From Halalkalibacter krulwichiae (GTDB lineage Bacteria > Bacillota > Bacilli > Bacillales > Bacillaceae_D), in NCBI RefSeq assembly GCF_002109385.1, contig NZ_CP020814.1, positions 2,565,501-2,629,500 of the forward strand: 64,000 nt of DNA, in the 5' to 3' direction. Shown here one piece after another: positions 18,218 through 28,852 of this stretch (positions are counted from its first letter, which is position 1; each line of letters opens with the position of its first letter). The notes below the pieces were generated by a model. It did no database searches. It saw nothing but the letters and a program-made list of their open reading frames with translations, and was not told where the DNA came from. Made by a program: the position numbers and the translations under genes.

Positions 18218-19159
18218 TTATTTCGAGATAAATGGGAATTTTCCTTCTATAAATAAACAAATTTCCTGAAAACTTTCTTCTCTTAGTCCATTAGTAACAT
18301 CAAACCAAGTTGCGTTTGTCTTGTTACGAAACCATGTTAACTGCCTTTTAGCATATCTTCTTGAATTTTTCTTTAACGTTTCAATTGCATCCTCAAGAGA
18401 GTATCGTCCTTCAAAATAGTCGTAGATTTCCTTATAACCAATTGCTTGAACAGACTGACAATCTCGAATTCCTTTGTCATATATAGACCTAACTTCTTCG
18501 ATCAGTCCTTGTTCCACCATTAAATCCACTCTCATGTTTATTCGTTCATAAAGTTTTGTTCTATCCATCGTTAAGCCAATTATCGCAACATCATATTTGG
18601 ATTCTCCCTGTTCTTCTATTTGCTGAGATGAAAAGGGCTTTCCAGTTGCTCTCGTCACTTCTAGCGCACGAATAACTCGACGAACATTATTAGGATGGAT
18701 CAACTGAGCAGCTTTGGGATCTTCTCTTTCTAACATCTTATGTAATTCATCTTTACCAATAGTAAAAGCTAGCTGTTCAAGCTCTTGCCTATAATCTTCG
18801 TCTGTAGGCTTAGAGTCAAATTCATAACCTTTAATGATTGAATTCACATACAGCCCTGTTCCACCAACAATAAGCGGAAGCTTCTCTTTTTGATTAATCG
18901 CTGTAATTAAAGGCGTACAACGTTCCTTAAAATCAGCAACTGAGAAGGCCTCATTTGGTTCCAAAATGTCAATTAAATGATGTACGACTCCATTCATCTC
19001 ATCCGGCGTGACCTTAGCTGTTCCTATATCCATTCCTTTATACACTTGCATCGAGTCACCACTAATGACCTCACCTTGATACTTTTTAGCAAGCTTAACA
19101 CCTAATGCCGTTTTCCCTACCGCCGTTGGACCTGCAATTACAATTAACTTCTCTTTCAT
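18218..19159 (-). CDS. miaA: tRNA dimethylallyltransferase MiaA
   Basis: 313 residues from the second of two adjacent ATG codons (better spaced from GGGAG). P-loop GPTAVGKTALG, the catalytic region SGDSMQVYKGMDIGTAKV, and VGGTGLYVNSII are all present. It adds dimethylallyl to N6 of A37 in tRNAs reading UNN codons; MiaB, also in this window, then methylthiolates the product. Confidence 0.97.
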   Translation of the reverse strand: MKEKLIVIAGPTAVGKTALGVKLAKKYQGEVISGDSMQVYKGMDIGTAKVTPDEMNGVVHHLIDILEPNEAFSVADFKERCTPLITAINQKEKLPLIVGGTGLYVNSIIKGYEFDSKPTDEDYRQELEQLAFTIGKDELHKMLEREDPKAAQLIHPNNVRRVIRALEVTRATGKPFSSQQIEEQGESKYDVAIIGLTMDRTKLYERINMRVDLMVEQGLIEEVRSIYDKGIRDCQSVQAIGYKEIYDYFEGRYSLEDAIETLKKNSRRYAKRQLTWFRNKTNATWFDVTNGLREESFQEICLFIEGKFPFISK

Positions 19160-19195
19160 CATCTTCTCCCTATTTCCATAAATTCAAACATTTAT

Positions 19196-19975
19196 TCAGG
19201 TCTTTTTATCAAGCCATCCATAATGAAAAGAAGCATGTTGCCTCTTAATCACTTCAAAGCCGAACCGTTTAAAACGTTTACTCAAGTAATGATCTTTTAA
19301 CACGATGCGCTCTTTAGCAACTCGAAGAGCTTCCTTTATTACATGTTCATCAAGATCATCATGACAGGCGAATTGCTTCAAACCTTGAATGCCGCTCGAA
19401 TCTGAAATATGTGTGTCAAACATCGGATCGAAATAGACTATATCAAAGCTATTACTAGGTTGAGATGCTAAATATGAAAAATGATCTTCATGGATCACTT
19501 CAATTCGTTTCATAGCATCTAACATCTCTTTCTGACCTTCTTGCCATGTTTGAAGACCGTGACGGACAAGATTAGCAAGGGCTTGATTGGCTTCAATTCC
19601 ACGAACAAGCCCTTGTTCTCCCACAGCTAATTGTGCAACGAGACTGTCTGACCCTAGCCCTAGTGTACAGTCTAGAAACGACATCCCTCGTTGCAATTGA
19701 GCTGTTTGAACTAATGGATCATAACCTGTCTTTAGAAATTGTTTTACTCGAAACATTGCTGAATTAGGATGGTAAAAGAACGGTTCGCCACCATTAACAG
19801 AATGTAAGGTAACCTTATCCCTTCCAACTACTAAAACATCTTCATTATATTCATTTATTAAATCTTGAACAGAGCGATCGTTACGATTAACTAATTGGCC
19901 ACTTAATACTCGGTTCCAATCCTTAGCTTTCTCCACTAAGACATCTGCATTTTTTCTAACGGTTGTCACAATCAT
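19196..19975 (-). CDS. Class I SAM-dependent methyltransferase, RsmJ-like
   Basis: 259 residues. Motif I is MSFLDCTLGLGSDSLVAQ, with an acidic residue at the end of the next strand (GIEAN) and a catalytic-type motif FDIVYFDPMFD. The arrangement matches the SAM_MT/RsmJ family (16S rRNA guanine-N2 methyltransferase), but the substrate is not demonstrated for Bacillus homologues. It lies between mutL and miaA, 33 bp from miaA, with a GAGGTAG ribosome site. Confidence 0.8.
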   Translation of the reverse strand: MIVTTVRKNADVLVEKAKDWNRVLSGQLVNRNDRSVQDLINEYNEDVLVVGRDKVTLHSVNGGEPFFYHPNSAMFRVKQFLKTGYDPLVQTAQLQRGMSFLDCTLGLGSDSLVAQLAVGEQGLVRGIEANQALANLVRHGLQTWQEGQKEMLDAMKRIEVIHEDHFSYLASQPSNSFDIVYFDPMFDTHISDSSGIQGLKQFACHDDLDEHVIKEALRVAKERIVLKDHYLSKRFKRFGFEVIKRQHASFHYGWLDKKT

Positions 19976-20003
19976 ATTCTTCTACCTCAATCATTATAAT
20001 GCC

Positions 20004-21932
20004 TTACATAATTCGTTTAAACATTTTCTCAAGTGCATAGGTTGAAAAATGAACAAGGATCGGTCGCCCATGTGGGCAAGTAAATGGATCACTGCTCTTG
20101 CGCAATGATTCCAACAAAGCAAACATCTCATCTTGTCGTAAATGACGGTTTGCTTTTATTGCTGCTTTACAAGACATAAGAATGGCTGCTTCTTCTCGCA
20201 ATTTTGCTATATCAACATTGCGGTATTCCAGCAAGTACTCAATGATCTCTCGAATGGTTTCTTCTTCATGGCCTTTTGGCAGCCACGTGGGATGAGCTCT
20301 AACAATATACGCTTGCGTGCCAAAAAGCTCTAGGAACACACCAACGTCATTTAATTTGTCAATATGCTCATTGATAATGGCCACTTCTTGAGAAGTAAAC
20401 TCAAACGTAATCGGTAATAGAAGTTCTTGAACCTTTGGATCAACTTCAGCTACTTTATCACGAAAATATTCATACTTAATACGTTCCTGAGCCGCATGCT
20501 GATCGATTAAATACATTCCTGTCTCATTTTGAGCAATTATATACGTACCATGCATTTGACCAACAGGGTACAATGCTGGAATTCGCTCTACTTCTGATTC
20601 AACTTTTATTCCTTGATTGGAACTTACTTCTTGATCAAGTTCAACCTGTTTTTCTACTTGAGGTTGAGCTTCACTTTCGAACTGTGGAAAGCTCGATTGC
20701 GTTGTTGAGTGACTTTGTTCCGATTGTTGCTTTTTACCGTTATTGACTTCATCTTTATATACATACTCGATGTTTAGCTCTTTTTCAAAAGGTTGACGTT
20801 CCATTTGGTCAATTGATTCTTCCTTTACTTGACCCTCACTCGTATCGGTCGCCCTTTCATTCATATGGTCAAAATCCAATGAAACTTGCTCACTTTTATA
20901 CCCTTGAAACTCCGTTCTCTTATTCGTATCGGCAGATGGAATTAGGGTTTGTTTTGCAAAAACTTCTTTAATAGATTTTGTTATTAATTGACCAAGTTCT
21001 TCTTCCTTACTAAGTCTTACCTCTAATTTCGAAGGGTGTACATTGACATCTATCAGTTTCGGATCCATTTTGATAGATAGAACTGCTAGTGGGTACCGTC
21101 CAATTGGCAACAGCGTGTGATAGCCATCTTGGATTGCTCTTGCCAATGCATAATTTCGAATATACCGTCCGTTAACGAATATCGACATGTATTGCCTTGA
21201 AGCCCTAGTTAACTCAGGTATAGCCACATATCCACTAATCTCATAATCAAGCGATTTCCCTGAGATTGAGACCGTTTTTTTTGCTGCATTTCTCCCATAA
21301 ATAGAGGCAATCACTTGCCTGATATCGCCATTACCAGATGTGCGTAACACTTCTTTTCCATGATGATATAATTCAAACGCGACTTCAGGATACGCCATCG
21401 CAAGTCGATTAATCATATCACTTACATTCCCCGCTTCGGTATGAACCGTTTTTAAATACTTTAATCTCGCAGGTGTATTGTAAAATAAGTTTGTAACAAT
21501 GACCTCTGTTCCTTTTCTAGCAGTAGCAGCTTTCTTGCTTATAATTAGGCCGCCTTCTATTTCAATTTCAGTCCCAGGACCGTTTCCAGTACTAGTTTTT
21601 AATTTAACATTTGAAACTGAGGCAATACTCGGTAATGCCTCGCCACGAAATCCAAGCGTTGCAATTTGAAAAAGATCTCGATCAGTTCGGATTTTACTTG
21701 TTGCATGACGAAAAAAAGCCGTTTCTACATCCTCTTCTGCTATTCCATCTCCATTGTCAACAATCCGAATCGAAGACAATCCACCTTCTTCCATTTCAAT
21801 TACGATGTGCGTACTATTTGCATCTAATGAATTTTCTACTAGTTCTTTTACAATAGAAGCAGGACGTTCGACGACTTCTCCTGCTGCGATTTTATTAGAT
21901 AACGCATCATCCAATTTAATAATTTTTGCCAT
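20004..21932 (-). CDS. mutL: DNA mismatch repair protein MutL
   Basis: 642 residues. The GHKL ATPase motifs are intact: [17 protein letters not shown], and [11 protein letters not shown] polar, Gln/Glu-rich linker (about residues 340-450) leads to the C-terminal endonuclease domain with [12 protein letters not shown] (the DQHA-x2-E-x4-E metal motif) and CPHGRP. It therefore belongs to the nicking MutL class of bacteria without MutH. It follows mutS with a 24-bp gap. Confidence 0.97.
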   Translation of the reverse strand: MAKIIKLDDALSNKIAAGEVVERPASIVKELVENSLDANSTHIVIEMEEGGLSSIRIVDNGDGIAEEDVETAFFRHATSKIRTDRDLFQIATLGFRGEALPSIASVSNVKLKTSTGNGPGTEIEIEGGLIISKKAATARKGTEVIVTNLFYNTPARLKYLKTVHTEAGNVSDMINRLAMAYPEVAFELYHHGKEVLRTSGNGDIRQVIASIYGRNAAKKTVSISGKSLDYEISGYVAIPELTRASRQYMSIFVNGRYIRNYALARAIQDGYHTLLPIGRYPLAVLSIKMDPKLIDVNVHPSKLEVRLSKEEELGQLITKSIKEVFAKQTLIPSADTNKRTEFQGYKSEQVSLDFDHMNERATDTSEGQVKEESIDQMERQPFEKELNIEYVYKDEVNNGKKQQSEQSHSTTQSSFPQFESEAQPQVEKQVELDQEVSSNQGIKVESEVERIPALYPVGQMHGTYIIAQNETGMYLIDQHAAQERIKYEYFRDKVAEVDPKVQELLLPITFEFTSQEVAIINEHIDKLNDVGVFLELFGTQAYIVRAHPTWLPKGHEEETIREIIEYLLEYRNVDIAKLREEAAILMSCKAAIKANRHLRQDEMFALLESLRKSSDPFTCPHGRPILVHFSTYALEKMFKRIM

Positions 21933-21956
21933 CGAATCCCTCCTTCGTTACAGCGA

Positions 21957-24569
21957 TCATTCCTTTAGTGAACGCTGTAATTCATTAATAAATTGTAGTG
22001 CTTCAATCGGCGTCATATTTAATACATCTTTTTTTATCAGTTTCTTGATGACTTTTTCTTCTTGTTTTGCAATAGTTGTATGAACAGTAGATTCCTTGAC
22101 CGTTGCCGTTGGCTCATGCTCTTCGAAAAAAAGCGAAAGTTGCTGAGGCTTTACGTCTTCTGTCACACTTGATGAGATCGTGACAGCCGTCGGCGTACTC
22201 TGTTCAAATTCTGTTAATAACTCCTCTGCTCTTTTCGTTACCTCTGTTGGGAGCTCAGCAAGTTCAGCAACATAAATACCGTAACTTCTGTCGGCTTGTC
22301 CATCAACAACTTTATGCAAAAAAACAACACTGCCATTTTCTTCGACTGCAGAAACATGAACATTCTTTAAATCTACTAGGGTTTCATCTAGTTGAGTTAG
22401 TTCATGATAATGGGTTGAAAATAAGGTCTTTGCACGTACAGTATCATGAATATATTCGATAATCGCTTGAGCCAATGCCATCCCGTCATAGGTTGATGTT
22501 CCGCGCCCAATTTCATCAAGCAAAATTAAGCTTTTCTCAGTTGCTTTCGTTAGGGCATAACGCGTTTCAAGCATTTCAACCATAAATGTACTTTGTCCAC
22601 TAGCTAGATCATCTGCGGCGCCGATTCTCGTAAACACTTGATCAAAGATTGGTAGTTTTGCAACTGTAGCAGGTACATAACAACCTATTTGAGCCATTAC
22701 AGCTAATAAAGCAAGTTGACGCATATACGTACTTTTACCAGCCATATTTGGACCTGTTATCAACAACATCTCTCTACCAGTATGCATATGAACATCATTA
22801 GCAACATATTGTCCTTTCTCAATTACCGTTTCGACAACAGGATGTCGCCCATCAACAATCTCAATCTTTCGATCATCTGAAAATAGAGGTCTAACATAGT
22901 GTCTTTTCTCACTCACTGTTGCAAAACCAGCTAAAACGTCTATCTCACTTATCGCATGTGCTAATGTTTGAATATGTTCCAAATATTGTTTTGCTTCCTC
23001 TCGTACAATCACAAATAAATCATACTCGAGGCTCTCCATCTTTTCTTCAGCATTTAAAATTAACGCTTCTTTCTCTTTTAATTCAGGAGTTATGAAGCGT
23101 TCTGCATTCGATAACGTTTGTTTACGTTCGTAACGTCCTTCAGGTAGTAGGTGAAGATTCGCTCTTGTCACTTCAATATAGTAGCCAAAGACTTTATTAA
23201 AACCAACTTTTAGCGATTTAACTCCCGTTTCCAACTTTTCTCTTTGTTCCAATTCAGCAATCCATTTTTTCCCATTCAAACTTGCATCACGATAGGAATC
23301 AAGTTCTTCATGATAACCAGGACGAATCATTCCTCCATCCGTTACCGAAATAGGTGGGTCATCAACTAAACTTTGCTCTAATAAATCAATTAATTGTTCT
23401 ATTTGATCCTCATTTTTAAACCAACGCTCGACATACTGTGGAGCGATTTTCTCTATAAAGGATTTTAATAGTGGTACTTTTTGTAATGAACGCTTTAATT
23501 GAACAAGCTCTCTTGCATTTACACTTCCATACGCAATTCTACCTGCTAACCGTTCTACATCATATACTTGTCTTAATTCATCTCTTAATTCTTCTCTTTC
23601 AAAATATGAATCAAGAAACGCAGTGACAAGCACTAAACGCTCTTCAATTGTTTTCTTATTAATTAACGGTCGTTCAATCCAATTCTTTACAAGCCTTCCA
23701 CCCATAGCAGTAACTGTTTGATCGACAATCGAGAGTAACGAGCCTGCTTTTTTCTTATCTCTTAGTGATTCGGTCAACTCTAAGTTCCGCTTCGTATGAG
23801 TATCCATTTTCATAAACGAATCATTTTGATAGAACGTAACTTGCTGTAAGTGTCCTAATGAACGTTTCTGTGTTCGGATTAGATATTGTAGTAGTCTTGA
23901 AAAGCTTGTGATCAACTTCTCAGATTGTAAGTCAGCAACTAAATGTTCATACTCTTTAACAAGCTCTGATTCTTCCTCATAAGAAAGAGTGACAGAGCAT
24001 TTTTTCTCAATTTGTTTTATAAGAGGCTCTTTTATAGAGGAAGAGACAACCAGTTCCTTCGCACCTGAACTCGCAATATCCTGAATCACTTCTTCAATAT
24101 CATCGATAATAAGTGTTACAGCACATTCTCCTGTTGTTAAGTCAGTTCGTGCCAATCCATAACAATCGTCTTCAAATACCGTTAAAGCAACTAAGTAGTT
24201 GTTTTCTTTTTCTTTAATGATGTTTCCATTCATCATCGTTCCAGGGGTTAGCAATTTTACAACTTCTCGCTTCACTACACCCTTTGCGTGCTTCGGATCT
24301 TCAACTTGTTCACAAAGAGCAATTTTATAGCCTTTTTCGATTAACCTTGTCATATACTGCTCAGCGGAATGATAGGGAACTCCGCACATTGGAATACGGT
24401 CTTCACCTTGACCACGTCCAGTTAATGTAATTTCTAATTCTTGAGCTGCTTTTACAGCATCGTCAAAAAACATCTCATAAAAGTCGCCGAGGCGAAAAAA
24501 TAAAAAGGCATCCTGATGTTGGGCCTTTATTTCTAAGTATTGTTTCATCATTGGGGTATTCTGTGCCAT
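21957..24569 (-). CDS. mutS: DNA mismatch recognition protein MutS
   Basis: 870 residues from ATG 24569 (MAQNTPMMKQYLEIK), placed correctly after GGTGGAGG. The mismatch-binding wedge FFRLGDFYEMF is present (Phe-x-Glu type), as are Walker A GPNMAGKST, Walker B LILLDEIGRGTSTYDG, and a C-terminal acidic tail. Operon with mutL. Confidence 0.98.
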   Translation of the reverse strand: MAQNTPMMKQYLEIKAQHQDAFLFFRLGDFYEMFFDDAVKAAQELEITLTGRGQGEDRIPMCGVPYHSAEQYMTRLIEKGYKIALCEQVEDPKHAKGVVKREVVKLLTPGTMMNGNIIKEKENNYLVALTVFEDDCYGLARTDLTTGECAVTLIIDDIEEVIQDIASSGAKELVVSSSIKEPLIKQIEKKCSVTLSYEEESELVKEYEHLVADLQSEKLITSFSRLLQYLIRTQKRSLGHLQQVTFYQNDSFMKMDTHTKRNLELTESLRDKKKAGSLLSIVDQTVTAMGGRLVKNWIERPLINKKTIEERLVLVTAFLDSYFEREELRDELRQVYDVERLAGRIAYGSVNARELVQLKRSLQKVPLLKSFIEKIAPQYVERWFKNEDQIEQLIDLLEQSLVDDPPISVTDGGMIRPGYHEELDSYRDASLNGKKWIAELEQREKLETGVKSLKVGFNKVFGYYIEVTRANLHLLPEGRYERKQTLSNAERFITPELKEKEALILNAEEKMESLEYDLFVIVREEAKQYLEHIQTLAHAISEIDVLAGFATVSEKRHYVRPLFSDDRKIEIVDGRHPVVETVIEKGQYVANDVHMHTGREMLLITGPNMAGKSTYMRQLALLAVMAQIGCYVPATVAKLPIFDQVFTRIGAADDLASGQSTFMVEMLETRYALTKATEKSLILLDEIGRGTSTYDGMALAQAIIEYIHDTVRAKTLFSTHYHELTQLDETLVDLKNVHVSAVEENGSVVFLHKVVDGQADRSYGIYVAELAELPTEVTKRAEELLTEFEQSTPTAVTISSSVTEDVKPQQLSLFFEEHEPTATVKESTVHTTIAKQEEKVIKKLIKKDVLNMTPIEALQFINELQRSLKE

Positions 24570-24701
24570 TGTGATCCTCCACCGTACATATTCAATCAAC
24601 TCTTATTATATCATAGCTTGTTTAATGATCGCATTAGGGATAAACTCCCTCCTATCGTTTAAGCTTTTCTCCTTAAGCTCACTGCCCTTGATCCAGTAAA
24701 C

Positions 24702-24730
24702 AAAAAATAAGCAAGCCTCGAGTGGCTTGC
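24702..24730 (-). terminator. cotE terminator
   Basis: GCAAGCC/GGCTTGC stem, six-base loop, then UUAUUUUUU on the minus strand. Confidence 0.9.
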
Positions 24731-24738
24731 TCATTCGC

Positions 24739-25302
24739 CTATTTATCAAATTCACTGTGCAAGAAATTTGGATCAAGACGTTCGTACTCTTCATCACTGA
24801 CATCGTCCGAGTAATCTGACGCAGGAAAATCCTCTAACAATCCATCTGGATTACAAGCTACTGCCACTTTTGTTTCGCCAATGCATTCAACAAGAAATTC
24901 ACGTTCTACTTGCACATCCACATTTGCTCCATTTTCAGAGATTGTTGCCTCAAGTGTGTTAGGCTGTTGAATTGCTCTTGCAATGACATCCATTTCATCT
25001 GAAAGAATGTTTGTGTCTTGCATGGAGAGTGGAATAGCATCTGAATAAGTAACGGTTTGCGTAGCTACGTCTGTTTTCGTATTTTTATTATACGAGAACC
25101 AGCAGTTAATGTCATAACTTCCTTGCACTACAACCGTGTCACCCTTCTTTTCGGCGCTGTACTTATGATTAATAATCCAGCAGCCTAGAATGCTTGACGG
25201 TCTGTGTGAAGGGCTAATCGTATGTGTTGCTTCAGAAAACTTACGACCTTTTCCACATACCGCTTTTGTAATAATTTCACGATAATTAAAGTTTTGAGAC
25301 AT
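24739..25302 (-). CDS. cotE: Outer spore coat morphogenetic protein CotE
   Basis: 187 residues, near the 181 of B. subtilis, beginning [20 protein letters not shown], the conserved CotE N-terminus, with [15 protein letters not shown] and [16 protein letters not shown] in the core and an acidic C-terminus. CotE is made in the mother cell and organises outer coat assembly. A strong GAGGAGGG ribosome site precedes the ATG. Synteny with ricA/miaB upstream and mutS downstream is conserved. Confidence 0.96.
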   Translation of the reverse strand: MSQNFNYREIITKAVCGKGRKFSEATHTISPSHRPSSILGCWIINHKYSAEKKGDTVVVQGSYDINCWFSYNKNTKTDVATQTVTYSDAIPLSMQDTNILSDEMDVIARAIQQPNTLEATISENGANVDVQVEREFLVECIGETKVAVACNPDGLLEDFPASDYSDDVSDEEYERLDPNFLHSEFDK

Positions 25303-25656
25303 GAAACAAAACCCTCCTCTTTCTCATATCATATCGAGTTGTCGGTCGCTCGTGTCGGCTTCTCGTGCCTAATTCGCTCCGCCAAATGCTTCACTGTCAT
25401 CATATGCAGGGCGAATAACCAATGTGCGAAAAAAAGATAGAAGATGATAGCAAAGCGTTATCTGTAACACAATATGATGCAAACTCTTAGTTTAGTACAT
25501 GAATCATAAAACTTCTGATAAAAGCGTCTATTTTTTTATTCAAGATACACTTGGTACTCTTCAGTACAGCAACGACCAGTACCTTTATACATAGTATGTT
25601 TGTCTGTCATGAAAATTCCTTAATCTCAAATCTTTCTAATTATCAAAGTTACTAGA
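25303..25656. other. Intergenic region upstream of cotE
   Basis: No coding sequence is supported. The part proximal to cotE holds the candidate sigma-E promoter; the distal part has no recognisable element. Confidence 0.4.
25399..25427 (-). promoter_or_regulatory. Candidate sigma-E promoter of cotE
   Basis: Minus-strand GCACATT (-35, six of seven against KMATATT), 14-bp spacer, CATATGAT (-10, six of eight against CATACANT), about 97 bp before the start codon. cotE P1 of B. subtilis is sigma-E-dependent. Confidence 0.4.
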
Positions 25657-25711
25657 TCAAAAAAAGATCTGTTGTAGGAGCTGAAAATCTTTCAGCAAAC
25701 AACAGATCTTT
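25657..25711 (-). terminator. ricA terminator
   Basis: 13-bp stem AAAGATCTGTTGT/ACAACAGATCTTT enclosing a second small hairpin (CTGAAA/TTTCAG), followed by U-rich sequence on the minus strand. Confidence 0.9.
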
Positions 25712-25726
25712 TCTATGTTTAAACTT

Positions 25727-26152
25727 TTAACAACCACCATCAAAATATGGATTCTTTGTCGTAGTTCCTTTTAATACATCTCCGCCCATAGAAGTAATAA
25801 TTTCTTCTGTAACCGTTTTGGAGATTGTATTGGATACCATTTGCAAGAGCTCGTTTACTTCAATTTGGCTTGACTTAAACTCTTGAACAAGTGGAATCGA
25901 ATCAACTTCATCATGAAGAGCATTGATTTTCGCTTCTACTTCTTTTAAAGCCTCACTTTTCCCATAATGCTGAAGATTGACCGCTTCTTTTTGCAGTTTT
26001 TTAATTTGTGCAATCAACTCTTGAACTTTTAAATGCTCATTGATTTGCTTTTCCGCTCTTTTAAAGAAATCGACTTCTTCTGTATCAGCTAACATTTTCG
26101 CTAATTCTTTTGCTTTTAATCGAATGTCATCTCTTGTATAAGTTACTGTCAT
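25727..26152 (-). CDS. ricA: RicA (YmcA), subunit of the RicAFT complex
   Basis: 141 residues from ATG 26152 ([19 protein letters not shown]). Helical YlbF/YmcA-family core and a C-terminal NPYFDGGC whose cysteine is implicated in the Fe-S clusters of the RicA-RicF-RicT complex. The complex assists RNase Y in mRNA processing and influences sporulation, competence and biofilm formation. Its ATG overlaps the miaB stop in an ATGA, so the two are coupled. Confidence 0.94.
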   Translation of the reverse strand: MTVTYTRDDIRLKAKELAKMLADTEEVDFFKRAEKQINEHLKVQELIAQIKKLQKEAVNLQHYGKSEALKEVEAKINALHDEVDSIPLVQEFKSSQIEVNELLQMVSNTISKTVTEEIITSMGGDVLKGTTTKNPYFDGGC

Positions 26153-27774
26153 AATCCTTTTACCTCCGCCATCTCTACCATTTCTCCAGTTAGTGACCAC
26201 GTTTTTGCTTCTGTCACTTTTACGTACACAATCTCACCAATTACCGATTTAGGTGCTTTGAAGTTAACAAGACGATTTGTTCTTGTACGTCCAGCTAACA
26301 CCTCTGGGTTTTTCTTACTCTCTCCTTCAACTAATACCTCAACCGTTCGATCTTGATAGTCAAGATTCTTCTTTGCTGAAATTTCATTTACAAGAGCATT
26401 TAAGCGTGCTAAACGTTCACGCTTTACTTCCATAGGAACATTGTCTTTCATTTTTGCTGCAGGTGTACCTTCACGTGGAGAATAAATATACGTAAACGCA
26501 CTATCAAACTCAATCTCTCGAACAAGTGATAGCATTTCTTCAAATTGCTCTTCTGTTTCATTTGGGAACCCAACAATTAAATCCGTTGTAAAGGAAGCAT
26601 TTGGAATCGCCATTTTGATTTTATGAGCAAGCTCTAAATAGGACTCACGTGTATATTTTCTTGCCATTAATTTAAGAATGTCATTGTTTCCATGTTGAAC
26701 TGGTAAATGAATATGTTCAACTAGATTTCCGCCCTTTGAAAGCACGGAAATGAGATGATCATCGAAGTCTCTTGGGTGACTCGTCGTGAAACGTACGCGT
26801 GGAATATCAATCTTGTGGATTTCATCCATAAGGTCTCCAAGACCGTAGTTAAGATCTGTTAAATCTTTTCCATAAGCATTTACATTTTGACCGAGTAGCG
26901 TAATTTCTTTATACCCTTGTCTTGCTAAATCACGAACCTCAGCAATAATATCCTCAGGACGACGGCTACGTTCTTTACCGCGTGTGTAAGGCACGATACA
27001 GTACGTACAGAACTTATCACATCCGTACATAATATTTACCCATGCCTGCGTTTTTCCTTGACGTGCACGCGGCATATTTTCTACGATATCGCCTTCTTTA
27101 GACCAAACTTCTACAACCATCTCTTTACCAAATAATGCATTGCGAAGAAGTTCAGGCAAGCGATGGATATTATGAGTTCCAAAAATCAAATCTATATGCT
27201 GATGTTTTTGCATAATGCGGTTTACTACATTTTCTTCTTGGGACATACAGCCACATACACCTATGATAAGTTCAGGACGTTCTAGTTTTAAAGGTTTAAG
27301 ATGACCAATTTCACCAAATACTTTATTCTCCGCATTTTCACGGATCGCACAAGTATTCAATAAGATTACATCGGCATCATTTGTTTCTTCTGTTGCTTCA
27401 AATCCCATCTCAAGTAGCAACCCTGCCATATTTTCCGAGTCATGTGTGTTCATCTGGCAACCATACGTTCTAATTAAGAACTTCTTGCCTGTCCCAATCC
27501 CTTTCATTTCTTCAGGAATTAAACTGTCCGGACGTAAAACTTGAATCTCTTCTTTTCCACGACGTTTCCCTTGTTTATAATCGGGTTGTTCATGAATGGC
27601 TATTTCACGGCCTTCGATCCGAATTACTTTTTTATTATCTTCTTCTGATATAACTTTTGCATTTGAAAAATCAAAGTACTTGCTATAATCTTTCTTTGAT
27701 TTTTCTTCCTTTTGATTCTCAAGCTGAGAATCTGATGTATTCCCTAAACGTCCAAGACGTTGATCTTCATTCAT
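26149..27774 (-). CDS. miaB: tRNA methylthiotransferase MiaB
   Basis: 541 residues from ATG 27774 ([15 protein letters not shown]). An N-terminal extension of about 90 residues, usual in Bacillus, precedes the UPF0004 domain with three cysteine motifs ([27 protein letters not shown]), the radical SAM CxxxCxxC (CDKFCTYC), and a C-terminal TRAM domain. It adds 2-methylthio to i6A37 in tRNA. Coupled to ricA. Confidence 0.97.
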   Translation of the reverse strand: MNEDQRLGRLGNTSDSQLENQKEEKSKKDYSKYFDFSNAKVISEEDNKKVIRIEGREIAIHEQPDYKQGKRRGKEEIQVLRPDSLIPEEMKGIGTGKKFLIRTYGCQMNTHDSENMAGLLLEMGFEATEETNDADVILLNTCAIRENAENKVFGEIGHLKPLKLERPELIIGVCGCMSQEENVVNRIMQKHQHIDLIFGTHNIHRLPELLRNALFGKEMVVEVWSKEGDIVENMPRARQGKTQAWVNIMYGCDKFCTYCIVPYTRGKERSRRPEDIIAEVRDLARQGYKEITLLGQNVNAYGKDLTDLNYGLGDLMDEIHKIDIPRVRFTTSHPRDFDDHLISVLSKGGNLVEHIHLPVQHGNNDILKLMARKYTRESYLELAHKIKMAIPNASFTTDLIVGFPNETEEQFEEMLSLVREIEFDSAFTYIYSPREGTPAAKMKDNVPMEVKRERLARLNALVNEISAKKNLDYQDRTVEVLVEGESKKNPEVLAGRTRTNRLVNFKAPKSVIGEIVYVKVTEAKTWSLTGEMVEMAEVKGL

Positions 27775-27944
27775 CTTTAAAACTCCTTCCATCCAAATCA
27801 TTCAACCAAAATATAATAAGCTCTATTTCTTCCGAGCGAATTTCAGTGAAGTTTCCTTCATACATTATACGTGGATCTTACAATAAACTCAATGAAACTT
27901 GTTTGTCGATCTTAGTAAGTTACACCAAAGCTGTTTGACACACA

Positions 27945-27981
27945 TAAAAAATCGACGCTCTAGTAATGAGCATCGATTTTT
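27945..27981 (-). terminator. korB terminator
   Basis: 15-bp stem with one mismatch (AAAAAATCGACGCTC/GAGCATCGATTTTTT), seven-base loop and U-rich descending arm. Confidence 0.92.
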
Positions 27982-27985
27982 TGTT

Positions 27986-28852
27986 TTACATAAATTCAGC
28001 CATAAGTTCATCAAACTTTGCTTCATCTATTTTCAAGTCATGGTGAGCAAGTGGTTTGTCAGAATAATTTTCAATTAACTGTTGATAAGAAGGCTGCTCT
28101 GTATTTTGATAAATTAACCCAGTGACAAGACCGTTATGCTCCATTAAAGTTTGCATAGCTTTCATTCGATTGTTAGGATCGTATTCTTCTACATCCTCTA
28201 GTTTCGTTATATTTTCTTTAAACCAATCGTACGTGTTCACTTTATTGAAAGTGACACATGGACTATACACATTAATAAGAGAGAATCCTTTATGATTTAT
28301 TCCTTGCTCAATTAATGACGTTAGCTCCTTTAAGTCTTTAGAGAAGCTTTGCGCAACAAATGTAGCTCCAGCAGTAAGTGCCATTTCCATTACATTTAAT
28401 GCAGATTCAATTGAACCACCTGGTGTACTTTTAGTTTTAAAGCCCATTTCAGAACGAGGTGATGTTTGTCCTTTTGTTAACCCGTAGATCTGGTTATCCA
28501 TAACAATGTACGTGACATCAATGTTACGACGGATCGCATGAACTGTATGTCCCATACCAATCGCAAAACCATCACCGTCTCCACCAGATGCAATAACGGT
28601 TAAGTCACGATTTGCCATTTTTACCCCTTGAGCAATCGGCAATGCACGACCATGAACACCGTGAAGACCGTAAGAATTAATATAACCGGAAATCCGTCCT
28701 GAACAACCAATACCCGAGATCACAGCAAGATCATCCGGCTCAATGCCAACATTTGCTGCTGCACGCTGTATTGCAGCTTGAACAGAGAAATCACCGCAAC
28801 CAGGACACCAGTTAGGTTTTACTTTATTACGAAAGTCTTTAAATGTTGCCAT
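27986..28852 (-). CDS. korB: 2-oxoacid:ferredoxin oxidoreductase, beta subunit
   Basis: 288 residues. The CPGCGDF motif near residue 16 and the thiamine diphosphate motif GDGDGFAIGMGH with NQIYGLTKGQ identify the TPP-binding subunit of the KorAB/OorAB class. With KorA it converts 2-oxoglutarate (or another 2-oxoacid) and CoA to acyl-CoA, CO2 and reduced ferredoxin. Its ATG directly follows the korA stop, with AAGGAG inside the korA end. Confidence 0.95.
   Translation of the reverse strand: MATFKDFRNKVKPNWCPGCGDFSVQAAIQRAAANVGIEPDDLAVISGIGCSGRISGYINSYGLHGVHGRALPIAQGVKMANRDLTVIASGGDGDGFAIGMGHTVHAIRRNIDVTYIVMDNQIYGLTKGQTSPRSEMGFKTKSTPGGSIESALNVMEMALTAGATFVAQSFSKDLKELTSLIEQGINHKGFSLINVYSPCVTFNKVNTYDWFKENITKLEDVEEYDPNNRMKAMQTLMEHNGLVTGLIYQNTEQPSYQQLIENYSDKPLAHHDLKIDEAKFDELMAEFM

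Noticed and set aside
24606..24803. Open frame of 65 codons overlapping the cotE end
   Set aside because: It runs through the cotE terminator and the mutS/cotE gap in another frame, with no ribosome site; a shadow.
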